35,351 nucleotides of DNA, taken from assembly GCA_021851325.1 (NCBI GenBank), contig JAJZDZ010000028.1, forward strand, positions 1 to 35,351. The letters run 5' to 3'. A model generated the notes under the pieces. The model was not told where the DNA came from. It was given only the letters and a program-made list of their open reading frames with translations, and searched no databases. The position numbers and the translations under genes were made by a program. Of the stretch, positions 25,504 to 33,711 are shown piece by piece. Position 1 is the first letter of the stretch. Every line of letters begins with the position of its first letter. Source of the DNA: Pseudomonadota bacterium (lineage in GTDB: Bacteria; Pseudomonadota; Alphaproteobacteria; Micropepsales; Micropepsaceae).

Positions 25504-26613
25504 ATGTGGCGGCGCATCTGGGCTCTCATCATCAAGGAATTCTTCGCCATCTGGAATGACAAGCGCAGCCGCGCCGTCATTATCGTCCCTCCACTTATCC
25601 AGCTGATGGTATTTGGCTACGCAGCCACCTTTGACGTCAGCCATGTGGCAACTGCGATCTATAACGAGGATCGTGGTGTGGCTGCATCAAAGCTGGTGGC
25701 ACGATTTGCGGGCTCTCCTGCCTTCCATGTTGTTTACCATCTCGATGCGCAGCGACAGATTGCGCAGAAGATTGACTCCAGAGCGGTAAGTCTTGTCATT
25801 CATATCGGGCCAACATTCACCCGCGATCTTCTGACCGGTCGTCCGGCGACGATCCAGGCGATCGTGGACGGCCGTGAGTCGAACACGGCGCTGATCATCC
25901 TGGGCTACGTCAACCAGATCGTGGAAAATTTTGACCAGAGCTGGAGCCTCCAGACCCATCAGCCCCTGCCGCCGGCCCGGCTGGTTACGCGTTACTGGTT
26001 CAATCCCAATCTGCAGAGTCGCTGGTTCATCATTCCGGGCATCGTCGCCCTCCTCTCCATGGTGGTGACGATTGTCGTCACGGCCCTCACGATCGCCCGG
26101 GAACGGGAGGTAGGAACCTTCGAGCAGCTCCTCGTCACCCCCTTCTCCCCGCTTGAAATCCTGATCGGCAAGTCGCTACCCGCCCTCGCCATCGGCGTCA
26201 GCGAGGGCACGTTCATCATCCTGGCAGCGGTCCTGTGGTTTCATGTGCCGCTGCGTGGCAGTGTTGGCCTGCTCTATGCCGGGCTTCTGCTCTATATCCT
26301 GGCCGTCATCGGGATCGGGCTTATGGTCTCCTCGCTGGCCCGAACCCAGCAGCAGGCTATGCTGGGTGCGTTTCTGTTCGTTGTTCCCGCCGTCATTCTG
26401 TCGGGCTTTGCGACGCCGATTGCCAACATGCCGCATTTTATCCAGACCATCACCCTGGCCAATCCGATGCGCTACTTTCTTGTCGTCGTCCGCGGCCTCT
26501 TCCTTGAAGATCTTCCCGCCAAGGTGGTGCTGGCCCAGCTGTGGCCAATGGCCGTCATCGCTGTCCTGACGCTGAGCGGAGCGAGCTGGCTGTTCCGCCA
26601 CCGCACGAGCTGA
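25504..26613 (+). CDS. ybhR: ABC-2 type exporter permease, YbhR-like
   Basis: This is the partner permease of 369 residues. The N-terminal helix is at about 24-40 (AVIIVPPLIQLMVFGYA), followed by a periplasmic domain. The membrane half begins WFIIPGIVALLSMVVTIVV, with REREVGTFEQLLVTPF as the coupling loop, and further helices follow to the C-terminus. TAGGAG overlaps the stop of the previous gene and sits nine bases before the ATG, so the three exporter genes are tightly coupled. It shares the architecture of the first permease but not close sequence, as expected for a heterodimer. The periplasmic adaptor that usually accompanies such exporters (YbhG, HlyD family) is neither upstream nor downstream. 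Confidence 0.9.
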   Translation: MWRRIWALIIKEFFAIWNDKRSRAVIIVPPLIQLMVFGYAATFDVSHVATAIYNEDRGVAASKLVARFAGSPAFHVVYHLDAQRQIAQKIDSRAVSLVIHIGPTFTRDLLTGRPATIQAIVDGRESNTALIILGYVNQIVENFDQSWSLQTHQPLPPARLVTRYWFNPNLQSRWFIIPGIVALLSMVVTIVVTALTIAREREVGTFEQLLVTPFSPLEILIGKSLPALAIGVSEGTFIILAAVLWFHVPLRGSVGLLYAGLLLYILAVIGIGLMVSSLARTQQQAMLGAFLFVVPAVILSGFATPIANMPHFIQTITLANPMRYFLVVVRGLFLEDLPAKVVLAQLWPMAVIAVLTLSGASWLFRHRTS

Positions 26614-26626
26614 CAGGGCCTTACGG

Positions 26627-26648
26627 CAAAATGGCTGCGGCCATTTTG
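26627..26648 (+). terminator. Hairpin after the exporter operon
   Basis: CAAAATGGC (26627-26635) and GCCATTTTG (26640-26648) form a perfect 9-base-pair stem with a four-base loop, 14 bases after the ybhR stop. The T-rich part is within the 3' arm and no free T-run follows, so it may be a weak terminator or a message-protecting end. Confidence 0.5.
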
Positions 26649-26689
26649 TCAACGCCGGCAGGGCGAACAGCTGAGCCGAAAGCGGCAAG

Positions 26690-26709
26690 GTGGTAACGCG
26701 TGTTACCAC
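26690..26709. promoter_or_regulatory. Perfect palindrome upstream of the D-aminoacylase gene, candidate operator
   Basis: GTGGTAAC (26690-26697), GCGT, GTTACCAC (26702-26709) is a perfect 8-base inverted repeat with a 4-base centre. The TGGTAAC/GTTACCA half-sites resemble operators bound by LacI- or GntR-family repressors. It lies about 100 bases before the amidohydrolase start. No regulator gene is next to it; binding is inferred. Confidence 0.45.
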
Positions 26710-26807
26710 GGTTGCACCTGCCACGCACTCTCTTCTTTGAGGAGGTATTGGCTTCAAGAGGGGACTTGGGCACACTGACTTCGTGTCATCCGCGCCTGGG
26801 CACTACT

Positions 26808-28397
26808 ATGAGCCTTTGCTTCAGAAACTGTTCCATCATTGACGGTAGCGGCGCACCGCCCTTCTCTGGCGACATCCTGGTATCGGGCGAGCGCATCGCG
26901 CAGGTGGCCGGAACGCTTGTTCCGCCAAGCGATGCGGAAATCATTGACTGCAGCGGTCTTACCGTCACTCCCGGGTTCATCGACTGTCATTCCCACAATG
27001 ACTGGTTTGCCCTGTCTGAGGAGCAATCGTGCTATTTCGATCCTTTTCTGCTCCAGGGCGTGACCACGTTCATTGCCGGAAATTGTGGCTATTCGGTCGT
27101 TGGTTTTCGGGAGAATTCGCCCTTTCAGCATGAGATCGGCAGTCTGTTCGAACGCGATGCGGCCTCAAGCCGCTTCAGCCGCTTTGCGCCCTGGTTCGAC
27201 GCCGTTGACGCCCACTGTCCCGCGAACATTGCCTGTCTGGCCGGCCATGGTACGGCCCGCATAGGCGTCAATGGCGACAAGAACACGCCTCTCTCCGACG
27301 ACCGCAGGGCTGCCATGCTCGAGGATCTTGAGCAGGCGCTCATAGACGGCGCTGGTGGAATCTCACTTGGACTGATGTACGAACCTGGCCTCTATGCCCC
27401 GTTCGACGAACTCACGGATGTGGCGCGGCTCTGTGCCCGATACAACCGCATTCTGACAGTTCATCCCCGCGCCGAATCGAATATCTCCATGTCCTATTCC
27501 AGCCTGACCCGCAGCCATCTGCTGCTGGCGCTGGACGAGCTTGACCGGCTGGTGCGTGAGACGGGGGTCCGCTTCCAGCATAGTCATCTCATCTTTGCCG
27601 GCCGCAAAACCTGGACAGTAGAAAAGAAAGCTGTCGCGGTTCTGGAAAAGCTGAAGGCAGACGGGTTTGACGTCGCCTTTGACATGTATCCGCTCGATTA
27701 TGGTGTCTCCATCATCACAGTGGTGCTGCCGGACTGGTACCAGGCCATGACGCGGGAGGCGAGACACCGTCCGTTAACGCGCCTGCGGCTGGCCGCCATG
27801 GTCTATGCCACCACGCACCTGCTTGGCTTCGGCTTTTCGGATATCAAAATCGCGTATGGCGGTGAGAGCCAGAAGGAGGTCATCGGCCGCTCCGTGGCGG
27901 AAGTCGCCCGCAACCGCGGAGTTTCTCCCCTCAAGGCCTATCTCGACATCTGCGAGAAAAGCGATTTCAAGGCGACGGTTCTCATGGGTGCCTATCAGAA
28001 CGATGACATCATCCGCGCTCTCATGGGCAATGAGATGTCCCTGTTCATGTCCGATGCCTGGGTCCATCGTCACGGCAAACAAAATGGCGGCATCTATGGC
28101 GCCTTGCCGCGCTTCATCGAACTCGGCGCCCAGATGGGCCAGCCGGTCGAGCAGACAATTGCCAAAATGACCGGAAAGAGTGCTGCCCGCTTCAAGTTGC
28201 AAGATCGCGGGCTGATTAAGGAGGGTCATTTTGCCGATCTCAATATCATCGATCTTGCCGCTCTGAAGACGCGGATTGATGAAGAACTACCGCCACTCGG
28301 TATCCGCCATACCTATGTCAATGGGCACCTGGTTGCCTGTAACGGAGCGCGCATCAAGAGTAACCAGGTTACGGGGCATGCCCTGCGTATACACTAG
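26808..28397 (+). CDS. D-aminoacylase / N-acyl-D-amino-acid deacylase type amidohydrolase
   Basis: Enzymes of this group hydrolyse N-acyl-D-amino acids to a carboxylic acid and a D-amino acid. The 529-residue protein has the metal motif H61-x-H63 in DCHSHND, the bridging zinc ligand C93 in AGNCGYS (a Cys instead of the carbamylated Lys of other amidohydrolases), H219 in TVHPRAES, H258 or H260 in FQHSH, and the catalytic D416 in MSDAWVH. This is the pattern known from bacterial D-aminoacylase. No signal peptide is seen. The frame is open from 26700, but the ATG at 26808 begins the normal beta-sandwich N-terminus; its ribosome site is weak. It follows the exporter operon on the same strand beyond a hairpin and a palindrome. 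Close relatives also act on other amides, so the substrate remains open. Confidence 0.88.
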   Translation: MSLCFRNCSIIDGSGAPPFSGDILVSGERIAQVAGTLVPPSDAEIIDCSGLTVTPGFIDCHSHNDWFALSEEQSCYFDPFLLQGVTTFIAGNCGYSVVGFRENSPFQHEIGSLFERDAASSRFSRFAPWFDAVDAHCPANIACLAGHGTARIGVNGDKNTPLSDDRRAAMLEDLEQALIDGAGGISLGLMYEPGLYAPFDELTDVARLCARYNRILTVHPRAESNISMSYSSLTRSHLLLALDELDRLVRETGVRFQHSHLIFAGRKTWTVEKKAVAVLEKLKADGFDVAFDMYPLDYGVSIITVVLPDWYQAMTREARHRPLTRLRLAAMVYATTHLLGFGFSDIKIAYGGESQKEVIGRSVAEVARNRGVSPLKAYLDICEKSDFKATVLMGAYQNDDIIRALMGNEMSLFMSDAWVHRHGKQNGGIYGALPRFIELGAQMGQPVEQTIAKMTGKSAARFKLQDRGLIKEGHFADLNIIDLAALKTRIDEELPPLGIRHTYVNGHLVACNGARIKSNQVTGHALRIH

Positions 28398-28515
28398 CGG
28401 GCGGGCGAGGCAGACAGGCCCATCCACCCGACAGCGCAGCGCAATGGGCGAGACCGAAGCTCAGAACGGCAAAATCTGGTTGGCAGGCATGGAGCCAGGC
28501 AGTCCAGCCTCTGTC

Positions 28516-30351
28516 TCAAGGTGCCCGCTGCCAGACCTTATGGCCGTTCATCCAGGTTTCCTCTACCCTGATGTCCTTGATGGCGAGGGGATCGACTTTC
28601 CGGGGATCGTCGGACAACACCACCAGGTCGGCAAACTTGCCTGGTTCCAGGCTGCCCACTTCATGCTCGGAATGGCATTGCCATGCAGCATCGCGCGTCA
28701 TCGCACGGATTGCAGCTTCAACGGGGACACATTCTTCCGGTGCCAGGGCATGATCGGGATCACGCCACATCTGGCGGGTCACGGCATTGTGGATGCAGCG
28801 CAAGGGATCCATCTCGGTGACCGGGTCATCCGAATGCAGCGTCCAGATGATGCCCTCGCGCTCGCAGCTGGCGGCGCGATCCAGGAGAGCTGCCTTGGAG
28901 GCTCCAAATATGTTATCGCGGAAAGCCTGGCCCCAATAATAGACATGTCCGATCAGAAAGCTTGGTGACACCCCCAGCTCCCTGATACGCGCGATCTGTT
29001 CATCATGCAGGATCGAGCAGTGCTCGATGCGCGGCCTGCGCGCCAGTGACACGCCACGTCCCCTCGCCTGCTCATAGGCATCGAGAATCTCGTCAATTGT
29101 CCTGTCGCCATTGCCATGAACAACCACCTGCCAGCCCTGACGCAAACGCAGTTCAACCTTGTCCTTGAGATCCTCCGGATCGACATAGGCGAAGCCGGTG
29201 TCATCGGTGTTCAGATAGGGCTCGCGCTGGCAGCCGGTTCGACCCTGGTTCGAGCCATCGGCGACAATTTTCCAACCAGTGGCCCGCACGAATGCGTTAC
29301 CCTGGCCAAAACCAAGTCCCATCCGCTCCCATTCCCGCCCCAAAGCATCAAGCACGGAGTAGCGCAGGCGTGCCGTCATACGACCGCTTGCGGCCATCGC
29401 CTGATAGGTGGAGATATCTGAGGGGCCACCAAAGGCACCCGTGGCCTGATCACAGAAGGTGGTGATGCCAACAGCGTTGGCCTTGCGACAAACCCCAAGG
29501 CCAGCTTCAACCGGATCAACGCCCGCCATCGCCCGCGCCGCCATGAACACCCGCATCAGCGCGGCCCCCCCCTTCAGCACACCGTTAGGCATGCCGTTGG
29601 CATCGCGCACGAAGGCGGCACCTGCCGGATCCGGCGTGGTTCGATCGACACCGGCCAATTGCAGGGCGCGACTATTGCAGTAGCCAAAGTGCAGCGAGGC
29701 GTTTAGCACCAGGACGGGATGGTTCTGCGATACCTGATCCAGCAGCTGCGCTGAAAGATCCTCTGCTCCCTGCTGCAGAGAGGGATCGATCTGGCCGCCA
29801 AGAACCCATTGCCCTGCTGGCGTATTGCGGGCCTGGTGTTGCAGGCGCTCCAGCGCGGCGGCAATGTCCGGACAATTGAGTACGCCAACATTTTCCCAGC
29901 GGCTTGCCATCGCCACCGGCATGAGATGCATGTGCGGTTCGACAAAGCCCGGCAGGATTATCCGGCCGCCAACATCGACGATCTCCGCGTCCTCCCCCGC
30001 TTCGCGCAACACCTCATGGCGTGTGCCGACCGCAAGCACCTTCCCACCCCTGATCGCAAGGGCCTCGGCCTCAGAAAAGGCCGCATCGACAGGCAGTACC
30101 GTTCCGCCCACGAAGACCCGCGTTCCGGCTGGGGCCTGATCCATTCTTGTAACCTTGGAGCTTCCCTGGCCTGGTGGAGCCTGAGGAAGTCCGCTCGCAG
30201 CCAAAAGCGCTGCACCAACCGCTGTACTTCTGTCGCCGAACCGGCGCAGGAGAAGCGTCAATGCCAGCGGCTGAATTTCGCGCTGACGCTGATCGCGATA
30301 GGCATCACCAAAGAGCGTGCTGCAGCAGGGGCAACCAAAGCGATCGTGCAT
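28516..30351 (-). CDS. YtcJ-type amidohydrolase (amidohydrolase_3 family)
   Basis: The 611-residue protein has the beta-sandwich start (VFVGGTVLPVDAAFSEAEALAI, about 79-100) and the metal site H140-x-H142 in VEPHMHLMP. H412 is in VVHGNGD, H444 in IEHCSIL and the catalytic D508 in LHSDDP. Members hydrolyse amides or similar bonds in varied substrates, and many are annotated only as YtcJ-like. Before the catalytic part is an unusual leader with CPCC at 7-10 and LLRRFGDRSTAVGAALLAASG at about 34-54, which looks like a twin-arginine-style export signal placed behind a short Cys-rich stretch. The ATG at 30351 follows GTGAGGATCC, which supports the long form; M70 would be the start of a leaderless form. 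It is convergent with the D-aminoacylase gene and follows the FAD dehydrogenase by 123 bases. Confidence 0.87.
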   Translation of the reverse strand: MHDRFGCPCCSTLFGDAYRDQRQREIQPLALTLLLRRFGDRSTAVGAALLAASGLPQAPPGQGSSKVTRMDQAPAGTRVFVGGTVLPVDAAFSEAEALAIRGGKVLAVGTRHEVLREAGEDAEIVDVGGRIILPGFVEPHMHLMPVAMASRWENVGVLNCPDIAAALERLQHQARNTPAGQWVLGGQIDPSLQQGAEDLSAQLLDQVSQNHPVLVLNASLHFGYCNSRALQLAGVDRTTPDPAGAAFVRDANGMPNGVLKGGAALMRVFMAARAMAGVDPVEAGLGVCRKANAVGITTFCDQATGAFGGPSDISTYQAMAASGRMTARLRYSVLDALGREWERMGLGFGQGNAFVRATGWKIVADGSNQGRTGCQREPYLNTDDTGFAYVDPEDLKDKVELRLRQGWQVVVHGNGDRTIDEILDAYEQARGRGVSLARRPRIEHCSILHDEQIARIRELGVSPSFLIGHVYYWGQAFRDNIFGASKAALLDRAASCEREGIIWTLHSDDPVTEMDPLRCIHNAVTRQMWRDPDHALAPEECVPVEAAIRAMTRDAAWQCHSEHEVGSLEPGKFADLVVLSDDPRKVDPLAIKDIRVEETWMNGHKVWQRAP

Positions 30352-30474
30352 GGATCCTCACTATAGGGTGCCCAGGCCTTTATCAGCCCGGGTTCATGGC
30401 TGCTGAGAAGAGAGCCGCGATGGCGGCTGACGGGAATACCGGATTTCACGACCCTGACATCATTTCCGGCACGT

Positions 30475-31851
30475 TCAAAGCGGGATTATCTTCCCTGGAT
30501 TAAGGATGTTATCCGGATCCAGCATCCGCTTCATTCTGGACATGAGTGCAAGTTCTGCGCTTGAGCGCGACAAAGAAAGATAGTCACGCTTCTGCAGCCC
30601 TATGCCATGTTCGGCCGAGATCGATCCTCCGCAGGCTGCAAGTGGCTCGTAGACCGTCAGTTCCACCCTATGACGCGTCTGTGCGTCGTGTTCCCCGACG
30701 CTGACGATCACATGCAGATTGCCATCGCCCATATGCCCGAAAACCAGCGTGCGGGCATTGGGCCATTGGGAGCGCAGTGCCGCGCGCACACCGGCAACAT
30801 AATCTTCCATATGACGAATGGGCAGGCTGACATCAAAGGTGAATATCGGTGCCAACTGCATGACCTGGGCCACATCATCACGCAGAGCCCAGATTTTCTT
30901 ACACTCATCCTGGGACTTGGCTATGGCCGCATCAATGATGTCACCATCCTCGAGCGCAGCTTCGAGGATCTGACGGAAGCGTTTGCCGTCTGTGCCGGCT
31001 TCGCCTCCCAGTGATTCGATCAGTACATAGTAAGGATACCCCTTTTGTACTGGCGCGCGGCCCTGCGCCGGAGGAGTTGTGACGAGGTTGTAGAAATCCT
31101 CCCACATCACTTCAAATGCCGACAACGTTCCTGCCAGCTCCTTTTCCACTCGGCGCAGCAGTTTTGGCAGGGCGGGAAAGTCGGATACGGCGACCATTGC
31201 GACATTCTGGCTGGAGGGAAGCGGACGAAGGCGCAGAACAGCGCGGGTGACAACGCCCAGTGTCCCCTCCGATCCGATGAAGAGCTGCTTCAAATCGTAG
31301 CCAGTGTTATTCTTGATGAGGTGGTTGAGCGAAGTGACTATCGTGCCATCTGCCAGCACGACTTCAAGGCCGAGCACCATATCGCGCATCATCCCGAAGC
31401 GGAGCACCCGGTTCCCGCCAGCATTGGTCGAGATATTGCCACCGATGGTGGCCGAGCCGCGTGCTCCAAGATCCAGTGGGAAGAACAGCCCTTCCTCCTC
31501 GACCCGTTCGCACAGAGCCTGCAGCGGACAGCCAGCCTCTACGGTAGCGGTCGCACCCATCCTGTCGACCTCAATGACCCGGTTCATACGCTCAAGGGAA
31601 AGGGCAATGGCCTTGTCCGCGAATGTGCCTTCAACCAGTCCTGTTTTCCCACCCCAGGGGACAACCGCCACCTTGGCCTGGTGACACAGGCGCAGGGCCT
31701 GCGATACCTCTTCCGTGGAGCCAGGACGCAATACGGCACGGGGTACGCCCATCGGGGTCCATCCCTGCGCCTTCTGTGCGGCATCGTCACCCTCAAGAAC
31801 AGCGCCGTCAGAGAGTACGGACTTCAGCTCGGAAATCAGCTTTTCCATCAT
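30475..31851 (-). CDS. FAD-linked D-2-hydroxyacid dehydrogenase (GlcD/DLD family)
   Basis: The 458-residue flavoprotein oxidises a D-2-hydroxy acid, such as D-lactate or glycolate, to the oxo acid. The PCMH-type FAD domain shows VVPWGGKTGLVEG (63-75), SATIGGNISTNAGG (133-146) and NNTGYDLKQLFIGSEGTLG (181-199). The C-terminal oxidase domain has H373 and H380 in FGHMGDGNLH and E414-H415 in SAEHGIG, which form the metal and substrate site in this family. No membrane anchor is visible. The start could be either of two adjacent ATGs (31851 or 31848). It lies 323 bases behind nirK and ahead of the YtcJ-like amidohydrolase on the same strand. Which hydroxyacid it uses is not indicated. Confidence 0.9.
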   Translation of the reverse strand: MMEKLISELKSVLSDGAVLEGDDAAQKAQGWTPMGVPRAVLRPGSTEEVSQALRLCHQAKVAVVPWGGKTGLVEGTFADKAIALSLERMNRVIEVDRMGATATVEAGCPLQALCERVEEEGLFFPLDLGARGSATIGGNISTNAGGNRVLRFGMMRDMVLGLEVVLADGTIVTSLNHLIKNNTGYDLKQLFIGSEGTLGVVTRAVLRLRPLPSSQNVAMVAVSDFPALPKLLRRVEKELAGTLSAFEVMWEDFYNLVTTPPAQGRAPVQKGYPYYVLIESLGGEAGTDGKRFRQILEAALEDGDIIDAAIAKSQDECKKIWALRDDVAQVMQLAPIFTFDVSLPIRHMEDYVAGVRAALRSQWPNARTLVFGHMGDGNLHVIVSVGEHDAQTRHRVELTVYEPLAACGGSISAEHGIGLQKRDYLSLSRSSAELALMSRMKRMLDPDNILNPGKIIPL

Positions 31852-32174
31852 GACACCCCATTGCTCTGGCCCTAAAGGGCTTTGGCATCCTCTACCCTGT
31901 CATGACCGCGATCAATCGTGCCAGAGGATCTCGCATGACTGAATGGGACACAACATCCTCATCCTGGACGGATGCGACTTGCGCTTCTGCATGCCTCGCC
32001 GGATCGGCGTAACCGGATAGCTTGCGGGGGAAGCCTCACTCCTGAGGGCACGGCAAATGTCCCCTGTCGGGTGATGGACAGGCGCAGGATCAAGGGCTGC
32101 GGCCCGGGCCCATATGCCGCGATCAGGCAGGATCACAGCGGCGTCGTGAACCTGCGCCGCTGTTATCCTCCGTG
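31852..32174. other. Gap between nirK and the dehydrogenase gene
   Basis: No gene-like frame and no clear hairpin-plus-T-run were found in these 323 bases. The gap suggests separate transcription of nirK and the dehydrogenase, but no promoter could be pointed out. Confidence 0.4.
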
Positions 32175-33257
32175 TCATTTTGTCCAGGGCGCAAAAAGCT
32201 CCGGCTGCTTTGGGCCGCTGATGTTGATGGCCGCCCTGAGGCCACGCTCGACCCGGACGATGGCATGATCGACCAGCATGTATTTGCCGGGAACCCTGGG
32301 CGTAAACTCGACCATCGCGGCTCCGCCTGGAGGGATCAACACCGTTTGCACGCCCCTGAGCGGTGGACTCTCGAGACTGCCATCAACGTAGACCTTGTCA
32401 AAGATCAGGCCTACCGCATGGAGGGATGACGGTTTGTTGGGACCGGCATTGCCAAAGAAGATACGTATGCGCTCCCCGACCTTCCCGGTCAGAGGGTACT
32501 TGTGGGTCAGAGCGCCCACGGCGCCATTGAAAACAAAGTAATCCGGCGTCTCGGCCATCAGGTGCGCATAGGACAGATCCTGATGCCCCGAGCTGCCGTA
32601 GGGCTTGGAGGTATAGATCTCACCTTGCATGACGTAATATTCGCGGCTGACTTTGGAGAGCCCGCCTGCAGGCTCGACCAGAATCATTCCGTACATGCCA
32701 TTGGCAATATGCGCGGCGATCATCGGGGTGGCGCAGTGGTAGACAAAAAGGCCCGGCGTCGTCGCTCTGAAGGTAAAACCCGTGCTCGCCCCGGGATTGG
32801 TCTGGGTTGCTGAGGCACCACCACCAGGTCCAAGGACAGCATGCATGTCAACGCTGTGCATCATGCTGCTTGCCGGATCATTCGTCAGGTGAACAGTGAC
32901 CTCATCGCCCACCCGTACCCGCACAAACGGGCCGGGAACCTTTCCATTGAAGGTCCAGTAATCGTAGGTCGTGCCGTCGGCGAGGCGACCGGTGACCTCT
33001 TCGGTATAGAGGTTCACCTCAACGCGGCGAGCGGGACGCGTGCCAACCGAAGGCGGCAGATCAGATGGATCGCGCACGATGTCGACAAGGCTGCCTGCCT
33101 TTGGATGCGGCGTGGCGGTAGTACCCGATATCGGAGGTAGGTTATAGGCGGTTTTGGATGATGGCCGCGGAACTGCCGCGGTGGTCGCGCTGCATCCCGC
33201 CAAAAGCGCCAAAACGGCGCCCAGCCAAAATTCTCGGCTGAAAAGAATGTGTCTCAT
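32175..33257 (-). CDS. nirK: Lipoprotein copper nitrite reductase, AniA class
   Basis: The enzyme reduces nitrite to nitric oxide in the periplasm. The 360-residue precursor has a lipoprotein signal ending LALLAGC with C22 as the lipidation site, then two cupredoxin domains. Type 1 copper ligands are H134, C175, H183 and M188; type 2 copper ligands are H139, H174 and H331; the catalytic pair is D137 (HSVDMH) and H280 (SLHAVG). The C175-x7-H183 spacing and the HIANGMYGMILVEP stretch match the AniA class (lipid-anchored, neisserial type) rather than the longer-loop class. The ATG at 33257 has GAGG before it. All ligands are present, so it should be active. It is divergent from a sensor kinase gene. 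No nitric oxide reductase or copper-donor gene is in the window. Confidence 0.95.
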   Translation of the reverse strand: MRHILFSREFWLGAVLALLAGCSATTAAVPRPSSKTAYNLPPISGTTATPHPKAGSLVDIVRDPSDLPPSVGTRPARRVEVNLYTEEVTGRLADGTTYDYWTFNGKVPGPFVRVRVGDEVTVHLTNDPASSMMHSVDMHAVLGPGGGASATQTNPGASTGFTFRATTPGLFVYHCATPMIAAHIANGMYGMILVEPAGGLSKVSREYYVMQGEIYTSKPYGSSGHQDLSYAHLMAETPDYFVFNGAVGALTHKYPLTGKVGERIRIFFGNAGPNKPSSLHAVGLIFDKVYVDGSLESPPLRGVQTVLIPPGGAAMVEFTPRVPGKYMLVDHAIVRVERGLRAAINISGPKQPELFAPWTK

Positions 33258-33711
33258 GACAGACCTCTTACGCTAGGGAAGTGGGTCGAAAGTGGTCCCC
33301 TTTTCCGATCGCGTAAGTCGGCCTTTGGACCAGGTCCGATATTGATCGAGGGCAAGCCGCGCCCGAGACGCCGCAGGGCATCCCGTCGCAGGGCAAAGAA
33401 GCGTGAGCAGGAGGCATGGCCGCTGACAGCGCGCAGCAGCCAAGCCCGGATCTTTAGAGCGCACCTGATCCGCAACAGCGCCTTTGTGCAGGAATCTGCA
33501 TGACTTACGGCGTCTCCTTTGTTGTCACAGCACAGGCGTCTCTCGCTCTGTAACAGGCAGACAATCTTCAGTTGCGAAAGAAAGGTTCACGTTAGACGAG
33601 CAAGAGATCAGGAGTTAGGCACAGGCGTCGTGCACCAGCCGAGAAGCCTATTTGTATTGGAGCGTCTCCAGCGTAATACTGTCTACAGCATGAAGAATGA
33701 GGGAAAAGGAC
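33258..33711. other. Divergent intergenic region between nirK and the sensor kinase
   Basis: These 454 bases hold both ribosome sites and, on the nirK side, the imperfect FNR-type box. No gene-like frame is seen. A short plus-strand frame ending at 33749 overlaps the kinase start in another frame and is not supported. Confidence 0.45.
33342..33355 (-). promoter_or_regulatory. Imperfect FNR/FixK-type box upstream of nirK
   Basis: TTGAT-CGAG-GGCAA (written as on the plus strand) matches the FNR/FixK/NnrR site TTGAT-N4-ATCAA at 8 of 10 positions. It lies about 85 bases before the nirK start, a plausible activator distance. With two mismatches it could occur by chance. Confidence 0.3.

Noticed and set aside
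30357..30368. CTCACTATAGGG next to GGATCC, like the 3' part of a T7 promoter beside a BamHI site
   Set aside because: The upstream half of the T7 promoter is absent, the site lies in a natural gap between two genes, and no vector-like sequence surrounds it. I treat it as chance.
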